A DNA stretch of 64,000 nucleotides from Phytophthora hibernalis (taxonomy: Eukaryota; Oomycota; Peronosporomycetes; Peronosporales; Peronosporaceae), in contig JAAKBF010000107.1 of assembly GCA_012656075.1 (NCBI GenBank), positions 124,001 through 188,000 of the forward strand, in the 5' to 3' direction. Numbering within the stretch: the stretch's first letter is position 1; each line of letters begins with the position of its first letter. Below the pieces are notes generated by a model. That model had not been told where the DNA came from. It worked only from the letters and a program-made list of their open reading frames with translations, and made no database searches. The position numbers and the translations under genes were made by a program. Shown piece after piece: positions 52,965 through 63,680 of this stretch.

Positions 52965-53130
52965 TTTTCCGCCGTTACGCCGGACTCGCCCGATCTTTCG
53001 TCGACGGGGAGGATTTAGTAATGATGCGCGATCAGGGAACGGGCGTTCGCGAACAGAGCAGCACAGGCACCTTGATGAGTGTATCAATCAATGCTTTCAC
53101 TTTATTATCTTCATTGTGTGCACGCTTTGA

Positions 53131-56100
53131 TCAGGAGAGGTCGAAGCCAGCGTTCGACCTAATGGCGTAGAGCAGCTTCATTCGCATGGCCTCCTTAGTG
53201 GAGTACGCTGGCAGTTTAAGCAAATTCATGCATGTGGCACTAGACGGCAACCGCTCGTCATCTTCAACACGCACCTGGTGGATGCAGATCTGCGGCGACA
53301 ACTGCGAGAAGCCCAACAGTGGCTGGCGAGAGCAACTCGTAATGAACTTGAGAAGTGCCGCGCGGTCTTCCGCTGTGAAGTCGTTGCGTACGATGTCCCA
53401 GAACCACTGAATGATCTTCTGGGACGGGTGGTAGCCTCCGCCATACTGCATGCTGCGTTCCCAATCGTCGATGTCAATGTTTGTGGCAGTGCCTCCCATA
53501 AGCATTTGAAGCTCAGCAGGCGCGAACATCTGAATCCACGTGCCTGGGATCAAGTCCCGGAAGCCCTTGAGGAACGCGGCACTTTCCATCGATGACAGGA
53601 CATTCAGCTTGTAATTGGCCATGACGTGAATGTACCGAATTCGGTTCTCGTTCGTGACAGGGTGTTGGCTCCATCAGGCACGAGATCGCGCGTCACCACC
53701 TTGCCGAACTCCATCTCACTCACGCTGAACGTTAGTGCCAAGTCCTCTACGTTACCGTCATAGTGCTTCAGACGCATCAACGACGTGTACAGCTCCGGGT
53801 CCAGCGAGTGCAGGTCATCGATGTAGTTGAACTTGCCCAAAAGTTTGTTGAGGAAAATGCCGCAAACTGAGGCTCCACCAATATGTTTTCGTACACAGCC
53901 TTGGCCAGAACACGACCGAGGAAGCGGTAGCGATCTAATGCCTCCTTCCGTGTGTCTACAATGTATCGTGCTGCTGGGTTCGGATACAAAAGCTGATCAT
54001 CCGTCGCCAAGAAGAAGCCATACTGCGGGGAGAAGGCATTCTTTGTCAGGTTATCCATATACTCCTTGAAGACACCTCCGCCATCAATGCCGGCTTCTTC
54101 CAATCCTTGCTCGTTGATAAACGTGACTTTGATCCGAGACTTCAGCGCCGAAGGAGACATTTTGGCGCACACCTGCTGGAAGAACTCGAAGCTGTCATCT
54201 ACAATCTCATCACGCTTCACCCGTACTAACAGTGCGCGTGCAAACTCGTCACGGATGGGACCCAGATCCGCCTTTCCGTCTGCAAGTAGCTTTTGGAATA
54301 GCTGTACGCGTTCGTTAAACGACAAAACTTGGGGAATAGTGATCAGAATCAGCGCAGTGCGAGCATGAGGAGATGCTGCCTTTCCATTCATCAACATGTA
54401 GATCGCGTACGCATCGTGGTTGCCATCCTCCTTCATCGACTCAAGATCAACCGTTTCCTTGATGACAGGCATCGAAGGCCACAACCATGAACCCTCAGGC
54501 ATAAAGCGACGTCGGCAATCACGATCGTAAAGCTGGTTGAACAGCTTCACGGACGACACAACTACCGAGAACAGCACCAGCTCTTTTTCGTTCATGTTAT
54601 CAACCGAAAGCGTGTTGCTGCTGGTGATAGTCCAACAAGTGTCGTAAATGAACTGTTTCAGAAATGTCACCACGGCTTCCACCTCAATCAACGGAAGCGG
54701 CCATTGGCCGTCGTAGAAGGCTTCATCGTCAAGACCCAACAGCATGTGGCTGTACACGATATTAAAAATGAGAAGCACCTGTAACTGGGACGTCGAAAAG
54801 ACCAGCGGGCCATTAGCAAGCGAAGACGTCGAACGTTGAGCAGCGATGCTCTCGATTCTCGGCTTTATCCACTGCCAGATACTATGCACCAGATTTGTGT
54901 TGTTTGTAGAGGTGACTGAGGCTCCGGCAAATTGCTCCACAGTCATCACACCCAGTAGGGCAAACAAGGTTGGGGGTGGATTCGTAAATCGTGTTGCCAC
55001 TGTGAGAACGTACACTCTTCCAGCAGAAAGTAGTAAAGTCGCTAGAACACGACAAAACCGTGACACTGCGCTCTCCTCAGGTTGAGTTGTATCCATTGCT
55101 GTTTCATTGGCATGCAGCAGTACATCAAGGCAACGTGCACTGAAGCTCGAATGACAAATCTTCTGCCACTGTGCTCGGACGCTGGTCTCAGATTCGCCCA
55201 GTGCTCTGGTTCCACGATGTATTTCGTCATCCGACGCAAAGCCTCCCGCGGACAGATACGCAGGAGGTACAATCGGTACTTCTGCTTCATCATCCATATC
55301 GTAATCTTCATCGAGCATCAGATAATCTTGCTGGGCGTTCTTCACATCGAACGCCCAATGTACCAACGACGGAGTCACCATTTCCGACAGTACAAACGGG
55401 ATAGCGCCCACAAGTTCCTCATCAAACGAGCACATGGACGTTAACTCGACGATGTTACCAACTGCAATGGCGCGCTCGCGCCACGAGAGCGATGGTTTCG
55501 TATTGTCAGGATCACTCAAATGGCGAAGGTGCGGAATTAAGGACGCCCAAAAGCTTCCATGTTGCTTCGCTTTTCTGCAACCGAGAGTTCGTCTGTCGAC
55601 AGTGCCAGCCTCGTCACGTAGCCCGTAATGGAACTTTTCACTGATGATGCAGTAAGAAGGACCTTGGTGGCAAACTGTCGAGAGATCTTCGCGGCTCGAT
55701 CCTGCTGACCTTGAACCGACAAACGAAGCGTTTGAGCCGCTACTCCTGCAATTACTTGAACCAAGCGGTCGTTTTCCACACGAGATGCACTCTCCTTGGC
55801 CTGCTGCGCGATACTCGCGCTCAAAGCGTCGAAAATACTGTAGCGTGCCGTCACACCAAGATGATACAACACGCTGTAAAGAGCCGTCTGATCTTCCGCT
55901 AAATACCTCGACGCGCTGGTGAGCGTCTCCAGCAGTAGCACGTACGGATTCATCGCAATCGCCGGCGACGCCGGCGACGTCTTCAACTCTTCCTGCACTA
56001 ACGTCTGCAACGCGATCTCGCTCATCCTGGCGACCTGATAGACCCACGAGGCATCTTTGGGCGCGTGCAACATATTGGTGTCGTCCTCCTTGCGGCCTTT

Positions 56101-56574
56101 CAAGCTGCTCACAAGCAACATAAACACCAAGTAGTTCTGCACGTTCCGTATCCTGCCACTTGTCACTCTCTTTTCATTGCCCGTCCAGCCTCGAGGCCTG
56201 GCGAACAGAAACTGCCTCAGGAAGAGCTGCAATTGCCGCGTAGCCAGCGGTTCTTCCTGGAAATTCCGCGTTGTTACCACCTGCGTAAGCTGCTGCTCCA
56301 GGTCACTGAAGACGACGGCTCTGGCCTGATCAGCAGCCCTGAGACGGCGGTACTGGGCCTGGATCCTCGTGCTGGCGGCCGCTTGGCGCTTCTGCGCGTG
56401 GCGTTCCTCCCTCGCCAGGCGATTCTGCAGCAGCAGCTCCTCCTTGGAGCCTGGAGCGTCCCCACGACCTCTAGAACCTGATAACGAAGCCAAACGCGCG
56501 CTGTAGCCCGTCGTGGGCTTCTTGCGGCCGCTCAGGTTCATTTTGCGCGCAGACTTGAAGCTCCCGTCGAACAT
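53131..56574 (-). CDS. HECT-domain E3 ubiquitin ligase, UBE3C/HUL5-like (three frame breaks)
   Basis: Transfers ubiquitin through a catalytic Cys. About 1148 residues, no introns. The start MFDGSFKSARKMNLSGRKK, an IQ-like AAASTRIQAQYRR, and the general layout resemble UBE3C/HUL5. The HECT domain occupies the last 370 residues: IKVTFINEQGLEEAGIDGGG, FKEYMDNLTKNAF, YRFLGRVLAKAVYENILV, and LPSSATCMNLLKLP with the active-site Cys. Slips lie at AAAA 55549-55552, AAAA 53854-53857 and GGG 53660-53662 (plus-strand bases); each needs one more base. It forms the spacer of the inverted protease duplication. Confidence 0.92.
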
Positions 56575-56934
56575 GGTCTTGTTGGGTTGGTAGGGCGCGC
56601 ACGGAGGTGGGATTTAGATGGTTAGAGAAACGAGACAGAGAGAAAGATGGTGCGGTATCTGCGGAGGTCAGAGACGGTGTGGAAGTGGAGATATCACGAG
56701 GATGACCTGTGGCTTCTTCTCGATCCTGCAAAATGGCGAATGAACCTCTTTGAAGCAATTACGTAATCGTACTTTAGTGAATAGTGTCGGTATGTGACAT
56801 GTTTGTGTTTGTGTACGTAAATCAGGAGTGATGGTTGAAGGAGATGGGCGCGCCGTTTGATGCGCAATGCAATCGCGTCCCTCACTTTAGATTTGGCTCC
56901 GTAGCACTCAGATACTTTTTGATTGTTGTGTATC

Positions 56935-58857
56935 ATGTCCAGCAGCTACGGGGCGGTCCAAATGCCCGACGAGTGCGAGGCCTTCATGGCATCAGGACCG
57001 AATCCAGCAACTGCTCGTGGTCGATTCGGCTCGTGGAGAACACTAGTGCTTGGCGCGGCTGTGGGCGTCGCAGGACTCGGCTACGTGGCTACCGTGCATC
57101 ATTCTCTGGCTACGCAGCACGAACTCATCGTCCAGATGCAGCAGCAAATGTGAGAACAGATGTGGCGATGTACTGTAATTTGTGCATTGCTGACTTGTGT
57201 TGGTATCTGTAGGGAGGCGATGCATGCCGCTGTGGTGGCGCAGAGTGCGATGGCGACGGAGAGCGAGTCTCAGTTCCACAATGACGGAAAGTTCCCGGCC
57301 AAGTTTGCGGTGGACTTTGTCACGCCGTTGAAGACGCAGGACGAACGTGGCACGTGCTGGGATTTCGCTACGGTGGCAGTGCTGGAGAGCAGCTACCGTC
57401 AGCAAGGTGTCGCCCGCGGGTGGCTGCAACAAGATGAGTTCATGGCTATCTCAGAGCAAGCGTACGGCGCAGAGGTTATTCGGTTGTGTGCGGGCCCGCC
57501 TGGCTCGCCCCAACAAGTGGCGTGTTTGATACCGGGCAACGAGATCTGGAAGAACTCCACTGACGGAGGCGATGTCACGGAACTCTTGTACCTCATGAAC
57601 GGGATCAAGGACAGCATTTTCCCCAATTCGGTCTGCCCGTACATCCCTGATCCGGGCAATGATTCGGTGTGCCCTGGGTTGACGTCTGAATCACGCACCG
57701 CCAATCCGTTGAGTCTCACTATCAAGAAGATGGACACGTACTACGATGCGGTATCTGTGAAACATGCCCTCGTCAAAGACCGTCGCGCGATGGCCATTTC
57801 TACTGCCATGCCTTATATAACGCACTACTATCCCTGCATCGGAGCGCTAGCTAGTGAAGACCGATGCAACCCAGCGTCCACAGCATGCACGCTTTGCCCG
57901 CCAGAGCTTTCGATGACAACTTGCTGCGTTCCTATCGAATTCGGAGAAAACTACAACATGAACGGTGAGTTCATCACCAGCCATTTCATGACACCGGAAG
58001 GAGGACGCGATGACGCTCGTCGGATATAACGACCTCTTCCGTACCAAGCAAGGCTACACCGGTGGCTTCATCCTCAAGAACTCGTGGTTTGACGGAATTC
58101 ATCCGGCGCTGGGACCAACGCACGCTCGAGGCAGTCACAGTCTCAAGTACTGGCTGCAGGAGATCACGGACTGGGAGGAGGCCAGTATGTGCCCCAACAG
58201 CTACGACCCCGAGAACTGGTACCAGTGTGGCAACACGGGCGAGGTGATCGACGCGAGACGCCACGGTGACCCTGGCATGAGCATTCCGTTGCCCATCAAG
58301 CGTTCGAAAACTATTGGTGGCGGAGTCGAGTCGTGCTTGGCCGCGGAGACGGAGCTGTACGCTAAGGTTAATTTGCAGCCACTGCACTTGCAGTGCACGG
58401 ATCCGGATTTCTGCACTGTGAGTGACGACTACACGTACTTCGTGCGCAACACGACGCAGTGGGGGACCGCATGCTACGTATGTGTCTCTTCGAGTACAAC
58501 ACGGCCTCGAGCAACTCGACGGAGCTATGTCTGCCGCCGATGCTCGCGCAGAAGATCGCGTATGTGCTGTCTCCCGTGGCTGAGGAGATCCGCGAGAATG
58601 ACCCAGACGTGTGTGGCTTTTACTTCTACCCGTACGAGATTCAGCAGCAATACAAGGCGCAGTTCGGCAACTTCTACGTGAACAACTTCGAGATCGAGTG
58701 GCACGCGCAGTCATATGCGGCCAACAAGGCGTTCTATCCCGGTCTGGACTACAGCGACGTGGAGAGGTCGACTCGCAAGCAGAATCAGTACGAGTTCGTG
58801 GGTCCGTTCCCGTTTGCTCGCATTGTCGACAAGAAGGACCTGCCCAGTGTGAATTGA
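56935..58857 (+). CDS. Second membrane-anchored papain-like protease; catalytic His text damaged
   Basis: Two exons, 56935-57149 and 57213-58857. Like its partner it has one N-terminal membrane segment (LVLGAAVGVAGLGYVATV), then DERGTCWDFATVAVLE and ILKNSWFDG. Where the partner reads PEGGHVMTLVGY, this copy reads PEGGRDDA because two bases are missing at about 58007-58009, so the His codon is lost and the frame changes. A second slip is in the GGGGG run 58461-58465, the same place as in the partner. N-terminal halves of the two proteins differ widely; the C-terminal halves are almost identical. It may be a pseudogene, or a mis-assembled junction. Confidence 0.8.
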
Positions 58858-59245
58858 TGAATGAATGGTGAAAACCTCTCGGACCAGCCCTGCACCTCCG
58901 CCTTATTGTACGTAGTCGTAAAACGGCAAGGGTGGTTGCAATGGGCTCGTGTTTGATTGATATGAAATTCTGCTGTTGTGAACATTTCTCAATTTCTAAT
59001 GACTCGGTTGCCCGAGTAAGGGTGTTTTGCGTTGTACAGGTAGATCGGCCGTGTTCTTTCTATTTACTCGCACTGATTGTCTGAGCAAGTTAAGCTCGGG
59101 TCGCATCCATTTTGGTAGAAACCAGTGGCGGCATTGAAGCACTCGCCGTCGTAGTAGGGTCCGCGGCATTCATTAGTCCCATTCTTGCAACGGAGCAAAC
59201 GAGATAGCAGACAGCGTTGCCGGTTGGAGAAGGAGATATCACTCG
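58010..59245. repeat. Right arm of the 1.25-kb inverted duplication
   Basis: Reverse complement of 50655-51910, with only scattered differences (for example GATATAAC against GATACAAC). The arm starts at the damaged His codon of the second protease and ends within a truncated cysteine-rich module. Arms are separated by about 6.1 kb. Confidence 0.85.
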
Positions 59246-59250
59246 GTACA
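59069..59250 (-). pseudogene. Truncated cysteine-rich module
   Basis: Matches the third module and stop of the gene at 50198-50848 (NGTNECRGPYYDGECFNAA, then CSDNQCE). About 13-16 bases present in the intact gene between the third and fourth Cys are missing here, the frame is broken, and no signal peptide or earlier modules precede it. It is carried by the right arm of the inverted duplication. Confidence 0.7.
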
Positions 59251-59436
59251 AACACCAAAGCTCTACACCAAGAACATGGCAAGTTAATGAGGTGTGACGC
59301 ACTGCCATCAGCTGAGCAAAGGAGCAAAGGACGCAAAGTTCTCAAAAGTATTTGGCATCACGTTTGGTAAAGGCTGCCTTACTCACACACAAAGTTGCTG
59401 ATATAAATGTACAGGATCGACTCGGGGTCATCAAGT

Positions 59437-60096
59437 CTAGTCATCGAGACTTACATCGACGCACCTGTCGAACGAGCAGAAGTAACCGCTATCGCATCCG
59501 TCCTGGAAGAACCCCGTCCTGGTATTGAAGCACTCACCGTCGTAGGCAGGTCCACGGCACTTCTTAGTGTCATTTTCACAGAACTTGCCCGCCGAACAGA
59601 TCAAAAAACACGTTCGGTTGTCAGATGAATCGGAAGAGGCCACTCGACACAAGTCGTCGACGCACTCGTAGCCTGCGTCACAGTCGTCTTGGAACAAAGT
59701 TGTAGTGGCATTATAGCACTCGGTGGCGTTGCTAGCAGCTCGACACTCGCCGATGCTGCTGTCACAGTACTCCCTCGATCCCTCGCACTCGGCAGGGCAA
59801 CCAGCGTCGGAGTCCGATTCAGAATCGGAATAATCTTCATCCTCTTCGTCTGCTTCGTTGGCGACCGCGTAGTCACACTTGTTGTAGATGCACTCGAAGC
59901 CAGAGTCGCAGCCATCTTGGTACTCGCCAATGGACGGATTGAAGCATTCACCATCGTAGTCTGGCCCACGACACAAACCCGTTGTGATCTCGCAGTACTC
60001 GTCGAAACCTTCACAAGGCTCATTGCATAAGGTCGAGTTGTCAGCGGCTACCACATTCGCAACGGCAATGGTGAACACCAGAGCGACGGTCTTCAT
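59437..60096 (-). CDS. Secreted protein with three 8-Cys modules
   Basis: 219 residues, one unbroken frame from an ATG at 60096. MKTVALVFTIAVANVVAA is a likely signal peptide. The three modules follow the same spacing as the gene at 50198: module one has CRGPDYDGECFNPS, the second is diverged (CRAASNATECYNATT), the third has CRGPAYDGECFNTRTG. An acidic linker (ADEEDEDYSDSESDSD) separates modules one and two, as in the gene at 50198. Several N-x-S/T sites are present. Function unknown; extracellular location inferred. Confidence 0.85.
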   Translation of the reverse strand: MKTVALVFTIAVANVVAADNSTLCNEPCEGFDEYCEITTGLCRGPDYDGECFNPSIGEYQDGCDSGFECIYNKCDYAVANEADEEDEDYSDSESDSDAGCPAECEGSREYCDSSIGECRAASNATECYNATTTLFQDDCDAGYECVDDLCRVASSDSSDNRTCFLICSAGKFCENDTKKCRGPAYDGECFNTRTGFFQDGCDSGYFCSFDRCVDVSLDD

Positions 60097-60382
60097 CTTG
60101 AGTGTACGAGCAAGAGAGTGAATTCAGGAATGAGGAGAAGATATGAATCTCGAGACTAGTTGCCATAGCCATTCGTTCCCAAGCGACTTCTCATGATCCA
60201 TTCAAGATCGCAACCAAGATGTACGCTTCAACATCAACGGCATTCCGCTAACAGCCTTTCCATATCACAAGGTTACTGCTACTTGAGTGAAATGGAACGA
60301 TGCAACTAAGAGGACTGTGTCGTTTAGATAGTTAAGAAGTTGCTAGCTTCCTTGAAAAGCATGGGTTTTACTCGAGTTTTCC

Positions 60383-60846
60383 CTACGAGCATTGCGTATC
60401 GTCCACGCAGATGCACTTGTTGAACGAGCAGAAGTAGCCATCATCGCATCCGTCTTGGAAGAACCCTGTCTCGTGGTTGAAGCACTCGCCATCGTAGGCA
60501 GGTGCACGGCACTCGGTGGTTTCGTTCTCGCAGATCTTGCCTGCCGTGCAGATCAGGGAGCACGTTCGGTTGTCAGCTGAATTGGGGAGCCCACTCGACA
60601 CAAGTCGTCGATGCAATCGTATCTCTCATCGCATCCGTCTTGGAACAGAGCGGTAGTGGCGTTGTAGCACTCGGTGGCGTTGTTGGCAGCTCGACACTCG
60701 CCGATGCTGCCGTCACAGTACTCTCTGGATACGTCGCAATACAGATCGCAAGCGCCGCTGGCGGAAGTCGAGTTGTCATCCGTTTGAGCAGCAGCAGCTT
60801 GAAGCAAACACGCGATGCTAACGGACACGAGAACGACAAGCTTCAT
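60383..60846 (-). CDS. Secreted protein with two 8-Cys modules (one frame break)
   Basis: About 154 residues from an ATG at 60846; MKLVVLVSVSIACLLQAAAAQ is a likely signal peptide. Two modules: the first with CRAANNATECYNATTALF, the second with CRAPAYDGECFNHETG and CSFNKC. A slip in the GGG/CCC stretch near 60585-60590 separates them; one added G joins DDLCRV to LPNSADNRTC. It looks like a shortened relative of the gene at 59437 that lacks that gene's first module and acidic linker. Both are on the same strand. Confidence 0.8.
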
Positions 60847-61138
60847 CTTGAGGTGGCTGGGGAGTTGCGAGCTTGAGTGCAAAATTAGAAATGATAAGAA
60901 CGCTGTAGCAATTCCTCGAGCTCAGTAAATCATGATTCAATCTCAACATACATGATTCCACTCACACCCAGGTGTACATGGCTACCCTGCCGAATATTTG
61001 TCAGCTGCGCTATCAAGCTAGCGACACGCGCGTACTGATCTCTTTGAACAAGCAGAACTAGCAAGATTTTGTGGCTTGAGACTTGGGTAACGATCCAGTC
61101 GTGAAAAGGCAAGTTGAAGTTGACATGGCTACATGTTG
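60847..61138. other. Intergenic region
   Basis: Upstream of the shortest cysteine-rich gene and downstream of the tannase. No frame with coding character seen. Confidence 0.4.
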
Positions 61139-63221
61139 CTATGCTCGCTGGACGCGATCGTTTTTCACACTGCAGCTACTCCGTCCGAGGCATGTACGGC
61201 TCGAAAAACTTTGGCCAGCCCATTCGGCAGTCCTGTCCGTGTAGAGCGGCGCACCCTCGACGAAATTCGCAGCATCGTTCGCGTCACCTTGGCCTGTGTA
61301 CTTGGCCATCGACGGGTACGGGAACACGGGGCGACTGCGAGTTACTGTCGGCGTTGCTGGCATCCAAGGCGGCAGGTCTAGTTCAGTGCTCGTCATAATG
61401 GCGTGGGGTGCACTGCCTTGCTCCACCCATTCCAGAAGCGGAGTTACCAGGTCGATCGCAGCCATGCCCTCTCCACGACCGCAGTGCTGTACACCGGGAG
61501 CAAGTAAAGTCGCTCGAACGCCGTTACTTGATCCGGGCCCCCATTTGTTTCTGAAGTGCTTCATGGTACGCTATGGTTGTGCGAGGCGATATATGTTCGT
61601 CGGACCATCCGTGCCACAGAATCAGCTTGCCTCCTGCAGCCTTGAACGCTGCCAAGTCTGGATTCGTGGCATCAAGCAGCGGATGTCGTGGCCGCAAAAG
61701 CTCCACAGTCTCCTCCGTGAACTTCAGATCGTTGAGTGAGTACGTCTCCGGCGGGTTTGGCTCGAAAATGAGATACCGCAAAGCTGCAAGAGCAATCTGA
61801 GCACTCATGACTGGTTGGTTCCGCCCGCGCGGCACGAACACGCCTTCCCACGCCAATTCAGAGCCGAATTGAGGCTGTCCGACAGTCAAATGGCTCCCAG
61901 TAGCAAGATCAACCGGCCCATTGTAGAATTTGCGAATCGTGTTCACTTCTGCCTCCGTCAAGCACTGTCGATCTCCGTCTGCTACAGCCATTTCCGTGTC
62001 ACACAAAAGCTCGCGAGGATCGAATTTGCAGAGTCTAGGCTCCGAAAGCAAGCCGTCAACGAGGCCATCCAGTGCATCGCAAGCACGAACAACCGCAGTG
62101 TGCAGTAGCGGCAACTCGGAAGCCGTCACAATAGCCGTAGGGCCATTCTCCGGCAAACCACCCGAAGGACCGCTGCGTCCACGTCCAGGATGGCCGCGTC
62201 CTGGCGGGCCTCGGCCTGGTGGTCCACGTCGTTCAGGACCTGGCGGTGGGCCTCGCTTCATTGACGGCAACTGCGGCATTGGTCCGTCAATGTTACTCAT
62301 CGCCTGCCAGCCGTGATGCAGACTGTTCTGGAACTGAAAGAGCATGGCGGGCGCTCCTGCCAGAATGCCGTCAAAGTCGTTCGGGTACCGAAGCGCTTCC
62401 ATGACTCCTTCACGCCCACCGTCCGAGCATCCATTGAAGTACGAGTATCGCGGCTTCTGTCCGTAGTAAACTCGAATGAGCGTCTTACTCACCAGCGACG
62501 TCAAGTGCTGCGCGCTGTAGGCAAACGACTTCCTACGTTCCGGGTTGTTGGCAAACACCTTCCCATCCATGGATCCGCCCATGTCAGTAGCAGCTAGAAC
62601 GAATTCCCCTCCAGTAACCTGTTGCGACCCGGAGGCCGCGTTCACTTGCATGTGAATCATGCCACAAAGGCCACCGCATCCGATCTGCATGTAGCGCTGT
62701 GTCCACGTGCGGACGGGCAGCATCACCTCCCACTTGGTGGACGCCGGCAGCGTACCCTCCACGAAGCAGTACAAATGACCCTCATGGATCGTCTCAGTTG
62801 CAGAGGTGACGGTCACACCACCTTCCTCCGTAACGTGTGAGAGGTCGACGTTGAGCAGCGATTCGCACTCCGTGACCGGCTTCACGGCCCCCAATCGTCC
62901 ACCAACAGCGTCTTGAAGCACTCGAGCGGAGTGTGAAATAGCGTCCGACGATGACACAGCGCCGTCAGTGGTAGAAGCATCGCGAGTGGTTTTTGATGCT
63001 TGCGCGTCGACTGCAGTACCGTTGTCATGCGTGTCAATGCCGGTCGATAGCTGCGACGAGAAAGGCGCGTCACACGTAGCTGTAAATGGCAACGTCGATA
63101 GAATAGATCCACCAGATACAACCGCAACCGACAGCAGCAGCAGCAATGAACGAAGAGTACAACGGTTAGAGCCAACAACTACATGTACCATTGCTCTGCT
63201 TGGAAAGTTTTGAAGTGACAT
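61139..63221 (-). CDS. Secreted tannase/feruloyl esterase-family enzyme (one frame break)
   Basis: Alpha/beta hydrolase that splits ester bonds of plant phenolics (tannins or feruloylated polysaccharides). About 694 residues. A hydrophobic N-terminus (LRSLLLLLSVAVVSGG) is a likely signal peptide; the start may be the ATG at 63221 or at 63191. Motifs: YFNGCSDGGREGVMEALRYP (nucleophile Ser in GCSDGG), CDALDGLVDGLLSEPRLCKF, LILWHGWSDEHISP (acid Asp) and GVQHCGRGEG (His next to the paired Cys). A Gly/Pro/Arg-rich insert (GPPGRGPPGRGHPGRGR) sits in the lid. Near 61535, at a GGGGG-CCC run, the frame shifts by one extra or two missing bases. Confidence 0.85.
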
Positions 63222-63248
63222 CAGCGCTGAGTCAGGCGGAGCGTATCC

Positions 63249-63281
63249 CTGTTCATCGATCACCGAAACATCGATGAACAG
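63249..63281. promoter_or_regulatory. 12-bp hairpin upstream of the tannase gene
   Basis: CTGTTCATCGAT, nine bases, ATCGATGAACAG: perfect arms. It lies 28 bp upstream of the ATG at 63221. It could be a dimer binding site or a hairpin in the leader. Confidence 0.5.
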
Positions 63282-63680
63282 CGAATTTTGACCAATCGAT
63301 GATGGATTACGCGCATTCTGTTAAGCTCAGTGGTTACCGTAATTAATCTCACTCACATTAATTCTTGTAAGGATAGAAAAACCTGGATAAACTTATACTT
63401 TTGAACGGGCGTCCTGGTCTTGATTCTCAACCAATTATAAGCGTTCCTGCATTAATCCAGTCGTCTAATTCGTGGAAAACACACTGTGGTCTTCATTTTC
63501 AGCCAAACGTTCTAGTTTTTGTAAACCTATCCCTAGGTGTCATTTACGGTAACCACTGTACCATCCATTGGTCCACATTGGTCAAAGCGAAAGATCTATT
63601 TTTGGCAAAATAGATCTCTGAGCAAAATAATTTATCAAATCACAAAATCTAACACCTCATTTATTGACCCCTCGTGCTCA
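63282..63680. other. Intergenic region with an AT-rich hairpin
   Basis: No gene recognised. It contains the 11-bp stem AGATCTATTTT / AAAATAGATCT at 63592-63617 with a 4-base loop, 64 bp upstream of the next ATG. A run of T in the left arm could also act as a terminator-like stem in bacteria, but here it is only noted. Confidence 0.45.

Noticed and set aside
63592..63617. Rho-independent-type terminator
   Set aside because: The stem and T run fit a bacterial pattern, but the DNA is eukaryotic; kept only as a hairpin.
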